NCBI RefSeq assembly: GCF_023101145.1
Contig: NZ_CP073714.1
Location: 3,472,001-3,536,000, forward strand
Direction of reading: 5' to 3'
Source of the DNA: Paenibacillus pabuli
GTDB lineage: Bacteria > Bacillota > Bacilli > Paenibacillales > Paenibacillaceae
Length of the DNA: 64,000 bases
Positions 15,187 through 23,749 of the stretch are shown piece by piece. Both the position numbers and the translations under genes were made by a program. The notes under the pieces are model-generated. The model searched no databases. It was not told where the DNA came from and was given only the letters and a program-made list of their open reading frames with translations. Numbering within the stretch: the first letter of the stretch is position 1; every line of letters starts with the position of its first letter.

Positions 15187-16953
15187 ATGACAACTAAATT
15201 TTACAACAAGGATTATCCAAGACCGCAATTTGTACGCAAAGACTGGTTGGATTTGAATGGAGAATGGGATTTTAGTTTTGATGACAATCAGACGGGTGAA
15301 AGCGAGCGCTGGTACGATCAGAATCAGTTTCCGGAAGGGACGAAAATCAAGGTTCCCTTCACGTATGAGACCCAGGCGAGCGGTATCGGGATTGAAACAT
15401 TTCATCCTCTGGTCTGGTACCGCAAAAGTGTTCAGATTCCTCAGGAAGCCAAAGGAAAGCGGAGCATTCTGCATTTTCAGGGCGTGGATTATCACGCAAA
15501 ATGTTGGGTGAACGGAACGGTTGTTGGCGAACATGAAGGTGGGTACGCAGCGTTTTCATTCGACATTACCCCTTATATCACTTACGGATCGGAGAATAAC
15601 ATTGTTCTTGAAGTAGAAGACAGTCAGAGCGCGATGCAGCCTCGGGGGAAACAACGCTGGGTGGATGACAATTTTGAATGTTTTTATGTGCAAAGTACCG
15701 GGATATGGAAAAGTGTCTGGCTGGAGCATGTGAGTGAAGCAAGGGTTGAAGCAGTCAAAATGACACCGGATATCGATCGTCATATGATTCGATTGGACTT
15801 TCAGCTAAATGGCATTGAAGGCAGGAACAACTTGCGTCTGGAGACACGGATTGAGCTCCATGGAAAGCATGTGCAAACGATCAGCCTGTCTCCCGACAGA
15901 CCTTGGATGACGATAGAGGCAAGTGTAAAACACGAGGCTGGTGGCCCGTGGAAACAGTCGTTATGGTCACCGGGCTCACCGAACCTGTACGATATCGAGT
16001 TTGTGATGTACGAAGATGAGAAAGAAATCGATCGGGTTCATTCCTATTTTGGCATGCGAAAAATATCGATTGAAAATGGGCAGATTCTGCTGAATAATGC
16101 TCCATTGTACCAAAGAATGATTCTGGATCAGGGCTATTGGACGGAGAGCCATTTGACCCCGCCTTCAGTGGAAGCACTGATTGAGGATATCGATAAAATT
16201 GCCGAGATGGGATATAACGGAGTTCGTAAACATATGAAACTGGAAGATCCGCGCTTTTTGTATTGGTGTGATGTAAAAGGCATGTTGGTTTGGTCAGAGA
16301 TGGCAGCAACCTTCGAGTTTAATGATGAGGCAGTGAGCCGATTCACCAAAGAATGGCTTGAAATTGTACCCCAGCAGTACAATCATCCCAGCATCATTAC
16401 CTGGGTGCCATTTAATGAATCATGGGGAATACAGACGATTGCTCACGAGGTAAAGCAGCAGCAATTCACGCAATCCATTTACCATCTGACCAAAGCCATT
16501 GATCCGTATCGTCCGGTTATAACCAATGACGGGTGGGAGCATACGGTATCAGATATTCTGACCCTCCATGATTATGTAGAGTCAGGCGAAGCTTTTCTGG
16601 AGCGTTATCAGGATAAGGACATGATCGTCAATAACAAGATTGCTTCCAATCGGTGGAAGTTTGCTTTTGCTGAAGGTTACCACTATAAAGGACAACCCAT
16701 TATCATCAGTGAATTCGGCGGTATTGCTTTCCAATCGGATAAAGGCTGGGGTTACGGCAATCAGGTAGACTCGGTTGAAGCCTTTATTGAACGTTTCCGT
16801 TCCATCACCGGGGCAATTCAATCCATTCCCTATATCTCGGGCTTTTGTTACACACAGCTTACAGATGTGCAGCAGGAGATCAATGGTCTGTTGACGGAAG
16901 ACCGCAAACCGAAAGTTCCACTGGAAGAGATTCGAAAAATCAATCTAGGATAA
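15187..16953 (+). CDS. Glycoside hydrolase family 2, copy 1
   Basis: A 588-residue cytoplasmic GH2 enzyme (no signal peptide). Order of domains: jelly-roll sugar-binding domain (DYPRPQFVRKDWLDLNGEWD at the start), Ig-like middle, TIM barrel from about residue 290. The acid/base is in VPFNESWG (E411) and the nucleophile in ISEFGG (E509), both intact. GH2 covers beta-galactosidase, beta-glucuronidase, beta-mannosidase and others; this short form lacks the C-terminal domains of LacZ and its specificity is open. It follows the permease gene by 50 bases and is in tandem with a paralogue. Confidence 0.88.
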   Translation: MTTKFYNKDYPRPQFVRKDWLDLNGEWDFSFDDNQTGESERWYDQNQFPEGTKIKVPFTYETQASGIGIETFHPLVWYRKSVQIPQEAKGKRSILHFQGVDYHAKCWVNGTVVGEHEGGYAAFSFDITPYITYGSENNIVLEVEDSQSAMQPRGKQRWVDDNFECFYVQSTGIWKSVWLEHVSEARVEAVKMTPDIDRHMIRLDFQLNGIEGRNNLRLETRIELHGKHVQTISLSPDRPWMTIEASVKHEAGGPWKQSLWSPGSPNLYDIEFVMYEDEKEIDRVHSYFGMRKISIENGQILLNNAPLYQRMILDQGYWTESHLTPPSVEALIEDIDKIAEMGYNGVRKHMKLEDPRFLYWCDVKGMLVWSEMAATFEFNDEAVSRFTKEWLEIVPQQYNHPSIITWVPFNESWGIQTIAHEVKQQQFTQSIYHLTKAIDPYRPVITNDGWEHTVSDILTLHDYVESGEAFLERYQDKDMIVNNKIASNRWKFAFAEGYHYKGQPIIISEFGGIAFQSDKGWGYGNQVDSVEAFIERFRSITGAIQSIPYISGFCYTQLTDVQQEINGLLTEDRKPKVPLEEIRKINLG

Positions 16954-17003
16954 AGCCTGGACTATAAACTAGAGATCCATTTAGAACAGGAGTGCTGAAC
17001 ATC

Positions 17004-18788
17004 ATGCTGCGACAGGATTATCCAAGGCCGCAATTTATGCGGAAAGAATGGATGAGTTTGAATGGGGAATGGGAATTTGAATTTGATGATCATAACAAGG
17101 GATGTTCGGAAAACTGGAGTGAGGGCAAACAGGCATTCAGCCGACGAATCCAGGTGCCGTTTGCTTTTCAAAGTCAACTGAGTGGCATTGCAGATCCGGA
17201 TTTTCACGATAATGTATGGTACAAGCGGACCTTTGACATTCCCGAGAACTTCATCGGTAAACGGCTGCTGCTGCATTTCGGAGCTGTGGACTATGAAGCC
17301 TCTGTATGGGTGAACGGAAAACTGGTGGTTCGGCATGAGGGCGGGCACACGCCATTTCATGCCGATATTACGGATGCTCTGTTGGAAGGCAGCAATGTGC
17401 TGGTTGTACAAGTGATTGATTACAGCCGAGATGTAACGCTTCCGCGCGGGAAGCAGTTTTGGCAGGAGCAATCTGCCCAAATTTTCTATACCCGTACGAC
17501 TGGAATATGGCAATCGGTGTGGCTGGAAGCTGTCGCACCCGTTTATCTGCAGAAGGTGCGGCTGACTCCCGATGTCGATCGCAACGAAATCGAGGTTGCG
17601 GCTTACGTTCAAAGGGAACAGTCAGCAGCAAAGGATTGGGACGCACAGGATGTCAGGCTGCGTGTACAAATTGCCTATCAGGGAGAACAGCTGTCTGAAG
17701 ATGAATATCGAATCAGTGACAGGACAGAGACCCGGGCTATCGGACTGCATACTTTTAACGAACATAGCCTCGGCAGGCTCTGGTCACCAGAGCATCCCAA
17801 TCTGTATGACATTCATTTCACGGTGTTGGTGGATGGTGTGGCAGTTGATGAGGTTGATAGTTATTTCGGCATGCGCAAAATCTCCATTGAACAAGGCAAG
17901 CTGTTTCTGAATAACCGACCTTATTATATGAAGCTTGTTCTGGATCAAGGGTATTTCCCGGATGGGAACCTGACTCCGCCGAGTGATGAGGCTATCCGGC
18001 GCGACGTGGAATTAACGAAGGAACTGGGATTTAACGGCGCCAGAAAACACCAGAAGATTGAGGACCCGAGATACCTGTACTGGTGTGATAAGCTGGGTCT
18101 TCTGGTGTGGGGAGAGATGGCGAATGCGTACGATTACTCGGAACAATATGTCGCTCAGATAACACGGGAATGGCAGGAGGCGCTGGAAAGGGACTACAAC
18201 CATCCATGTATTGTGGTCTGGGTACCTCTTAATGAGAGCTGGGGCGTTCCCAATATCCTGACCAGCAAGGAGCAGCAGTATCACGCCTTGTCGATGTATT
18301 ATTTGACCAAGTCGCTGGATGCCACCCGTCCGGTCATTTCTAATGATGGCTGGGAGATGGTACAATCCGATTTGTATAACATCCATGATTATGAATGGAG
18401 AAGGGACGTTTTGGAGGAGCGGTATCGTACCCGTGAAAATGCGGTAAGCGCCCTGCCAGGCAGTCGGAAGCTGAGCGTAGGTGGCTATCACTATGAAGGA
18501 CAGCCCATATTAATTACCGAGTTCGGTGGAATCGGGTATAAGAAAAGTGACTGGGAGGGCTGGGGTTATTCCGGAGCGGAAAATGATGAGGATTTTGCGC
18601 AGCGATTGCATGCTGTAGTACAGCCGTTGTTGGACTCTCCAGTAATTGAAGGATTTTGTTACACACAGCTGACGGATGTGGAACAGGAGATTAACGGTCT
18701 GCTGACATATGACAGACAGCCCAAGATGCCGATGGAACAGATTCGGGCCATTATTGAAGGACATTATCCATCATCCGCTGGCAAATAA
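17004..18788 (+). CDS. Glycoside hydrolase family 2, copy 2
   Basis: A 594-residue paralogue of the preceding gene; the starts align (LRQDYPRPQFMRKEWMSLNG). The acid/base in VPLNESWG (E411) and nucleophile in ITEFGG (E506) are conserved, so both copies should be active. I choose ATG 17004 because the alternative GTG at 16992 lies inside the ribosome site AGGAG. Differences concentrate in the central Ig-like domain and barrel loops, suggesting diverged substrate or linkage preference rather than redundancy. Confidence 0.87.
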   Translation: MLRQDYPRPQFMRKEWMSLNGEWEFEFDDHNKGCSENWSEGKQAFSRRIQVPFAFQSQLSGIADPDFHDNVWYKRTFDIPENFIGKRLLLHFGAVDYEASVWVNGKLVVRHEGGHTPFHADITDALLEGSNVLVVQVIDYSRDVTLPRGKQFWQEQSAQIFYTRTTGIWQSVWLEAVAPVYLQKVRLTPDVDRNEIEVAAYVQREQSAAKDWDAQDVRLRVQIAYQGEQLSEDEYRISDRTETRAIGLHTFNEHSLGRLWSPEHPNLYDIHFTVLVDGVAVDEVDSYFGMRKISIEQGKLFLNNRPYYMKLVLDQGYFPDGNLTPPSDEAIRRDVELTKELGFNGARKHQKIEDPRYLYWCDKLGLLVWGEMANAYDYSEQYVAQITREWQEALERDYNHPCIVVWVPLNESWGVPNILTSKEQQYHALSMYYLTKSLDATRPVISNDGWEMVQSDLYNIHDYEWRRDVLEERYRTRENAVSALPGSRKLSVGGYHYEGQPILITEFGGIGYKKSDWEGWGYSGAENDEDFAQRLHAVVQPLLDSPVIEGFCYTQLTDVEQEINGLLTYDRQPKMPMEQIRAIIEGHYPSSAGK

Positions 18789-18802
18789 GGAGGGGAACGC
18801 AT

Positions 18803-19810
18803 GTGAATACAAAGGAGTCAATCAGGTCCTGGGAAGGCGATTTTCAAGGGGAAAAGGCCATCTACCTCCGCTTTGGTTCCAGTGAGGCTGTGATGCTGCC
18901 GGAGATCGGTGGTAATCTGGTCGCTTATCGTGATCTTGGGCGTGGATTTCGCTTCCTTCATGAACCATCGCCTGAAGAGATGGAATCATTCAAGGCAAGA
19001 CCCATGATTCACGGAATCCCCGTTCTGTTTCCGCCAAATCGTTATGAGGACGGACGGTTTGCCTGGAACGGGCAAACACTTCAGTTTCCAGTCAATGAGG
19101 AAGCAACAGGCAATCATTTGCATGGATTTTTGTATAATACGCCATGGATTGTGGATGAGTATGGACATACCGAGAAGGAAAGTTATGTCTCGGTGTCTAT
19201 TACCGTTGATGAAACTCATCCGATATACGTATCCTTTCCTTTTCAGTTCAGTATTACATTACGCTACTCGCTGAGCGGTGATGGACTAATGCAGCATGTA
19301 CGGATTCGCAATCATGGAGACTCCTGCATGCCTTGCCTGATCGCTTTTCATACCTCAATTAATGCTCCATTTAATTCAGATGGATCAGCACGGGATTATA
19401 AGCTCAAGCTGACGATTGGAGACAGATGGGAATTGGATCAACGCATGCTGCCGACGACACGTTTTCAGCCTTTGGTTCAGGAGGAACAGCAAATGCGTGA
19501 CTCGGGCGTATATCCGTTCTTTGCAGAAATGGATAATCATTACACGGCAGTGCCGCAAAACGGAAGGAACCGGATGGAGCTTCAGGATACGAAGAACGGA
19601 ATGGCACTCATCTACGATGTGGGAACTTCCTATAAACAATGGATGATCTGGAACAACAATGCGGAAGAAGGCTTTTTCTGTCCCGAACCTCAGATCAATC
19701 TCGTGAATGCACCTAATCTGGATATGCAGGCGGAAGAAGCTGGGTTATTTAGTTTGCAGCCGGGAGAAATTTGGGAAGAAACGAGCAGATTATATCTGCG
19801 TCATTCGTAA
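18803..19810 (+). CDS. Aldose 1-epimerase-like protein
   Basis: A 335-residue protein of the galactose mutarotase fold: PEIGGNLVAYRDLGRGFRFL near the N-terminus, HGIPVLFPPNRYEDGRF, and NHLHGFLYNTPW bearing a conserved histidine. It would interconvert anomers of the released sugar, a sensible last gene of the GH2 operon. The start is GTG at 18803, eight bases after GGAGGGG; the ATG at 18801 is followed at once by a stop. The operon ends at the terminator at 19821. Confidence 0.82.
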   Translation: MNTKESIRSWEGDFQGEKAIYLRFGSSEAVMLPEIGGNLVAYRDLGRGFRFLHEPSPEEMESFKARPMIHGIPVLFPPNRYEDGRFAWNGQTLQFPVNEEATGNHLHGFLYNTPWIVDEYGHTEKESYVSVSITVDETHPIYVSFPFQFSITLRYSLSGDGLMQHVRIRNHGDSCMPCLIAFHTSINAPFNSDGSARDYKLKLTIGDRWELDQRMLPTTRFQPLVQEEQQMRDSGVYPFFAEMDNHYTAVPQNGRNRMELQDTKNGMALIYDVGTSYKQWMIWNNNAEEGFFCPEPQINLVNAPNLDMQAEEAGLFSLQPGEIWEETSRLYLRHS

Positions 19811-19820
19811 AATAAAAATA

Positions 19821-19867
19821 AAGGGAGCAGCCAGGACAGCTATTGCTGTGATCGCGCTGCTCCTTTT
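19821..19867 (+). terminator. Terminator of the GH2/importer operon
   Basis: GGGAGCAGC and GCTGCTCC flank an inner CAGC/GCTG stem; TTTT follows. It also lies beyond the end of the convergent CHR gene. Confidence 0.75.
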
Positions 19868-19957
19868 AAAACCATTGAAGGGAGTAACCTGTTTGAAAAA
19901 AAAGGGCAGCAACCGACATTTGTCGGCGGAGAATCTTCCTCGGGCATTATGCTGGCT

Positions 19958-20488
19958 TTAAAATAAAATAATGCCAGCGGCGCCGGCTGCAATGAGAATC
20001 AGCAGGGGATGAAGCTTGTATTTGAACAGGAGAAACAAACAAACTCCGCCAATAAGCAGTGTCGCGATCCATACCCAGTTTATGCCTACGTTTTCCCCTG
20101 GATATCCAAAATGAATGGCAGCATAGATTATGAGTCCTGTCGTTACGGGGCGCAAGCCATATAAAGATGACTTTAGCCATGAATTGTCGTTCAAGCGATA
20201 AAATAAGGCAGAGAGTACAACAATTACGACGAGTGAAGGCAATATCATACCTGCAGTAGAGACAGCGGCTCCGATATAACCTGCCGTCCGATAACCAACT
20301 AACGTCGCGGCATTGGTTGCGATCGAACCGGGTGCCATCCCGGCCAGCGCTACAGTTTGCTGGAATTCTGCGCTTGTCAGCCATCCTTTTTCCGTGACCT
20401 CGTGTTGAATGATCGGAATAACGGCATAACCGCCACCAAATGAAACAAGGCCTACACGTATAAACATCATGAACAGGTCCCAGTACAT
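19958..20488 (-). CDS. CHR family transporter, half-size subunit 2
   Basis: A 176-residue membrane protein with the CHR signature SFGGGYAVIPIIQHEVTEKG near residues 16-35 and a P-G motif AGMAPGS. Bacilli often encode chromate-transporter family members as two short proteins that together match one long-chain protein; this is the second of such a pair. CHR proteins export chromate or related oxyanions. It lies 25 bases after the first half-size gene, in an operon begun by a sulfatase, which makes sulfate or sulfite a more natural cargo than chromate (inference). Confidence 0.85.
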   Translation of the reverse strand: MYWDLFMMFIRVGLVSFGGGYAVIPIIQHEVTEKGWLTSAEFQQTVALAGMAPGSIATNAATLVGYRTAGYIGAAVSTAGMILPSLVVIVVLSALFYRLNDNSWLKSSLYGLRPVTTGLIIYAAIHFGYPGENVGINWVWIATLLIGGVCLFLLFKYKLHPLLILIAAGAAGIILF

Positions 20489-20513
20489 TTCAATCCGCTC
20501 CGATTCGTCTTTC

Positions 20514-21167
20514 TTAAATGTAATATTCCAGTTCCGGGTGGTTTCCGGTTACAGCTTCCTTTTCCATTTTCACTTGAAGCCCCAACCGCTTCTTGATCCG
20601 AATTACGGCTATACCGCATATCAATCCCGAAACAATCAGATAAAGGGGATGGATACCTGCAAATAACAGCACGGCTACGGTTGCAATAGCAGTTATCGCA
20701 GTTGTTGTATCTAGGATGGAATACCTGGCCGTCCGATAAGCTGCCATAATAATTAGTGCAATAATGCCACCGTTCATTCCTTTTAGAGCAGCTTCAACTT
20801 TGGGGTAGTTACGAAATAGGATGGCGAACGCGCTGATCAGGATTACAATTAAAAACGTGGGACATGTCACGCCGATGACGGCAGACACAGCTCCCGCAAT
20901 TCCTGCCTTGCGATGACCGATTATCGCAGCGGCATTAACACCCACGCCTCCGGGAGCCGAGCCGGCAAGCGATATAAGCTCACCAATCTCGTCCTCCTGC
21001 ATCCATTTTTTCTTGTTCACCACTTCGCGTTCGATAATGGGCAGCATCGCGTATCCGCCTCCAAAGGTGGAAGGGCCGATACAAAAGAAAGTCCAAAAAA
21101 GCTGGATCAGTAAAATAAAATGTTCTTTCAGGTTTTTGATGCCACCCTTATCCTTTCCATCAGGCAT
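20514..21167 (-). CDS. CHR family transporter, half-size subunit 1
   Basis: A 217-residue membrane protein with the CHR motif TFGGGYAMLPIIEREVVNKK and SAPGGVGVNAAA. I place the start at ATG 21167, which overlaps the end of the sulfatase gene by eight bases; the much longer open frame upstream (to 21440) is only the antisense-free extension inside the sulfatase gene and is not family-like. Overlap means translational coupling to the sulfatase. It pairs with the 19958 gene. Confidence 0.85.
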   Translation of the reverse strand: MPDGKDKGGIKNLKEHFILLIQLFWTFFCIGPSTFGGGYAMLPIIEREVVNKKKWMQEDEIGELISLAGSAPGGVGVNAAAIIGHRKAGIAGAVSAVIGVTCPTFLIVILISAFAILFRNYPKVEAALKGMNGGIIALIIMAAYRTARYSILDTTTAITAIATVAVLLFAGIHPLYLIVSGLICGIAVIRIKKRLGLQVKMEKEAVTGNHPELEYYI

Positions 21168-22698
21168 GATGAATTCGAGGCATCGGCATGGATTCCTTGC
21201 CAAGCTCAGCCCAGATATACTTGAGCAGAAGCTCTGTCTTAAGATGGGTGTAATCAGGTTCATTCCACAAGTTAAAATGTTCATCAGGGTCCTTTTCAAG
21301 ATCGAAAAGTTCACCATAGGTTTGATTGTAATAAACAGTGATTTTATAGCGCTGTTCAATATACGTTTTTTGATGAATCGTCGTTGGTTCGTGTCGAAAT
21401 TCGCAGAGAGCATGATTACGAACGGGTTCCTCGGCGCCAAGCCACACTTTCTTCTGATCCATACCTGTCATGGCATGTGGTATGGCAATATTGCAAAGGG
21501 ACAAGAAGGTGGGAGCCAAATCGACCAGCGATTGTATGGCATTTGATTTTCTCGCAGCAGGTACCTCACCTGGGTATCTTACGATAAATGGGATTTTGAT
21601 AAGATCCTCATAATGGTATCCGCCCTTGGCCTGAAGACCATGCTGCCCGAAGAAATGACCATGATCGGTTGTGAAAACGACGATCGTATCATCTGCAATG
21701 CCCAACTCATCCAGTTTATTGAGAATTTTGCCAATATATTTATCCATCATACTGATCATCCCGTAATACACACCGACCAGTTTTTTCTTGTCATACTCCG
21801 TTAACCGGGATTTGTCGCCGTATTCATAATAATGATGCGAGCGGTATCCGTGAATGCCAAAGCCGGTTTCAATCAGATGTTCAAAATTAGGGTTCTCCTC
21901 CTGGGTCAATTGGAAATGTGGCGGGTTACGATCATGCTCTCCAGGCGTTATCGACGGAATCGTCAGATCATCGGGATTGTACATCGAATCCCAAGGTTCC
22001 GGTACCAGATATTCCGGATGCGGGTCGAAGAAGCTGGCCCACAGAAAGAAGGGGTCATCGGCATCGGTATATTGCTGCAACAGGGAATTGGTTCGCTCGG
22101 CGATCCAGGTGTTGTAGTGATATTTTTCAGGAATGGGCCATGTATACGTTACGGAAGGATCCATCGTTCCAGTTGGGGGAAGGAAGTAATCCCTCCAGTT
22201 GGTACATCCCTGTTCTTCCAGCCACAGCGCGTAATGCTGACCGACATGTGCTTCATTCGTATGGTTACGGGCCAGCTCAACGTGGTCAAATCCGTAAAAC
22301 GGTCCGTGGAAATGTCTCCAGTACTCCAAATCCTGCAGGATGGGATAAGCTTCTACCGACGGGTAGGCTTCTGTGGATTTCAAAGGCTGAAAATGTGCTT
22401 TTCCCACCAGCGCGGTGCGGTAGCCTGCCTTATTGAAACTTTCCCCGACGGTATGACGGTCTTCAAGCAGTTTGGTGCCTAATGTCCAAGCTCCATGCTG
22501 ACTGGGGTACATGCCTGTAATCATGGAAGCCCGGCTAGGAGTGCAGGTAGGGTTTGGGCAATATGCCCGATCGAACGTTGTTCCTTGCCGGGCAAGCCGG
22601 TCCAGATTGGGTGTTGAGATTTCAGACTGAAAGGCTCCGATCGTATTCCAGTGCTGCTGGTCGCTAGTGATTAGCAAAATGTTAGGTCTTTTCGTCAA
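21160..22698 (-). CDS. Cytoplasmic sulfatase
   Basis: A 512-residue type I sulfatase of the alkaline-phosphatase fold. The metal-binding start RPNILLITSDQQ and the active-site motif CTPSR (C52 to R56) are intact; C52 must be converted to formylglycine. Further conserved parts are GKAHF and TTDHGHFFGQHG. No signal peptide is visible, so the enzyme acts inside the cell on imported sulfated sugars. The start is TTG at 22698, nine bases after AGGAGG. It is first in an operon with two CHR half-transporters and divergent from an AraC regulator. Confidence 0.9.
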   Translation of the reverse strand: MTKRPNILLITSDQQHWNTIGAFQSEISTPNLDRLARQGTTFDRAYCPNPTCTPSRASMITGMYPSQHGAWTLGTKLLEDRHTVGESFNKAGYRTALVGKAHFQPLKSTEAYPSVEAYPILQDLEYWRHFHGPFYGFDHVELARNHTNEAHVGQHYALWLEEQGCTNWRDYFLPPTGTMDPSVTYTWPIPEKYHYNTWIAERTNSLLQQYTDADDPFFLWASFFDPHPEYLVPEPWDSMYNPDDLTIPSITPGEHDRNPPHFQLTQEENPNFEHLIETGFGIHGYRSHHYYEYGDKSRLTEYDKKKLVGVYYGMISMMDKYIGKILNKLDELGIADDTIVVFTTDHGHFFGQHGLQAKGGYHYEDLIKIPFIVRYPGEVPAARKSNAIQSLVDLAPTFLSLCNIAIPHAMTGMDQKKVWLGAEEPVRNHALCEFRHEPTTIHQKTYIEQRYKITVYYNQTYGELFDLEKDPDEHFNLWNEPDYTHLKTELLLKYIWAELGKESMPMPRIHHA

Positions 22699-22821
22699 GT
22701 GTAATCGCCTCCTAGTAGAATGATATTGAAAAAAACGAGTTATAAAAATAGCCCGGTGTTATATTTTTATTGTCATTTTGTTATGATCAAACAAAATAGG
22801 AGAAGGAGGGAACTCCCTACG

Positions 22822-23676
22822 ATGCAGGAATATGAGTACGAGTATGCAGAATTCATCTACTATAAGCCGGGTTATTTGGATAAAGAGGAACACATCTGGC
22901 CAGTCCGGGCAGGGCGAAGTATAGCCAAATCCAATTACCGGGTTGGCCCCAAACGTATCGAGTGTTACAGTCTTCATTTTGTGCGTGAAGGTATGGTTAG
23001 GCTTGAGTTTGATGGCAAGCGAGTGGACCTGCAGAAGAATGATCTGTTTTGCCTGTTTCCCGGCAGAACTTACTACTATCACATGATTCCCTCGGAATCT
23101 CCGCTGCAAATGAACTGGCTGGCATTGGATGGGAGGAAAGTCAAACCTTTATTGGAGCTGGCTGGTTTGACGCCCGAAAGTCCATTCGGCAAAAAGATGT
23201 TTTCTCCACAGGTTGAGGAAAAGTCAGAACATCTGATTCATGCACTGGCAAGTGTGGAGCGGTGGAAGCCAGCAGTATCGCTGGAGCTGCATGGGTTGGT
23301 ATATGGGTTGTTAGCCAGTCTTGTTCCAGACACGAGCTATGCACAGCCTACAGAATTGGCCGGCTGGATTCATGAATGTATGGATTACATGGAATTGCAT
23401 GCAACAGAGGGCATTTCCGTGCAGCAGGTTGCCGACTTTGCGGGGGTTCATCGTTCCTACTTCTCTAACATGTTCACCACTCAGGTTGGGCTGCCTCCGT
23501 TAAAATTCATGCAGAGAATAAGAATGGACAAGGCCAAACAGCTTCTAAAGGATACGGATGCTACCGTTACGGAGATTGCTTTGTCGCTGGGTTATCCGAA
23601 TCTATATTCATTTACCAGAGCATTCAAAATCTATTATAAAGTACCTCCAATCATGATGCGGAGAACCTCTAGCTGA
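22822..23676 (+). CDS. AraC family regulator with cupin sensor domain
   Basis: A 284-residue regulator. The N-terminal half is a cupin-like ligand domain (YSLHFVREGMVRLEFDGKRV then LFPGRTYYYH); the last 100 residues hold two helix-turn-helix units, SVQQVADFAGVHRSYFSNMF and TVTEIALSLGYPNLYSFTRA. I start at ATG 22822 after GAAGGAGGG; the frame from 22720 has no ribosome site. It is divergent from the sulfatase operon and upstream of a YesM/YesN pair, and may control either. Confidence 0.88.
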   Translation: MQEYEYEYAEFIYYKPGYLDKEEHIWPVRAGRSIAKSNYRVGPKRIECYSLHFVREGMVRLEFDGKRVDLQKNDLFCLFPGRTYYYHMIPSESPLQMNWLALDGRKVKPLLELAGLTPESPFGKKMFSPQVEEKSEHLIHALASVERWKPAVSLELHGLVYGLLASLVPDTSYAQPTELAGWIHECMDYMELHATEGISVQQVADFAGVHRSYFSNMFTTQVGLPPLKFMQRIRMDKAKQLLKDTDATVTEIALSLGYPNLYSFTRAFKIYYKVPPIMMRRTSS

Positions 23677-23749
23677 TCCTGAACATACCGATGGCAAGTA
23701 CGGAGGACACTTACTTTTTTATTGGATCTTTAAAAAGGAGACTCCCATA

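Noticed and set aside
21168..21440. N-terminal extension of the first CHR gene by 91 residues
   Set aside because: It lies entirely inside the sulfatase gene in another frame and does not resemble the CHR family; ATG 21167 gives a normal family start.
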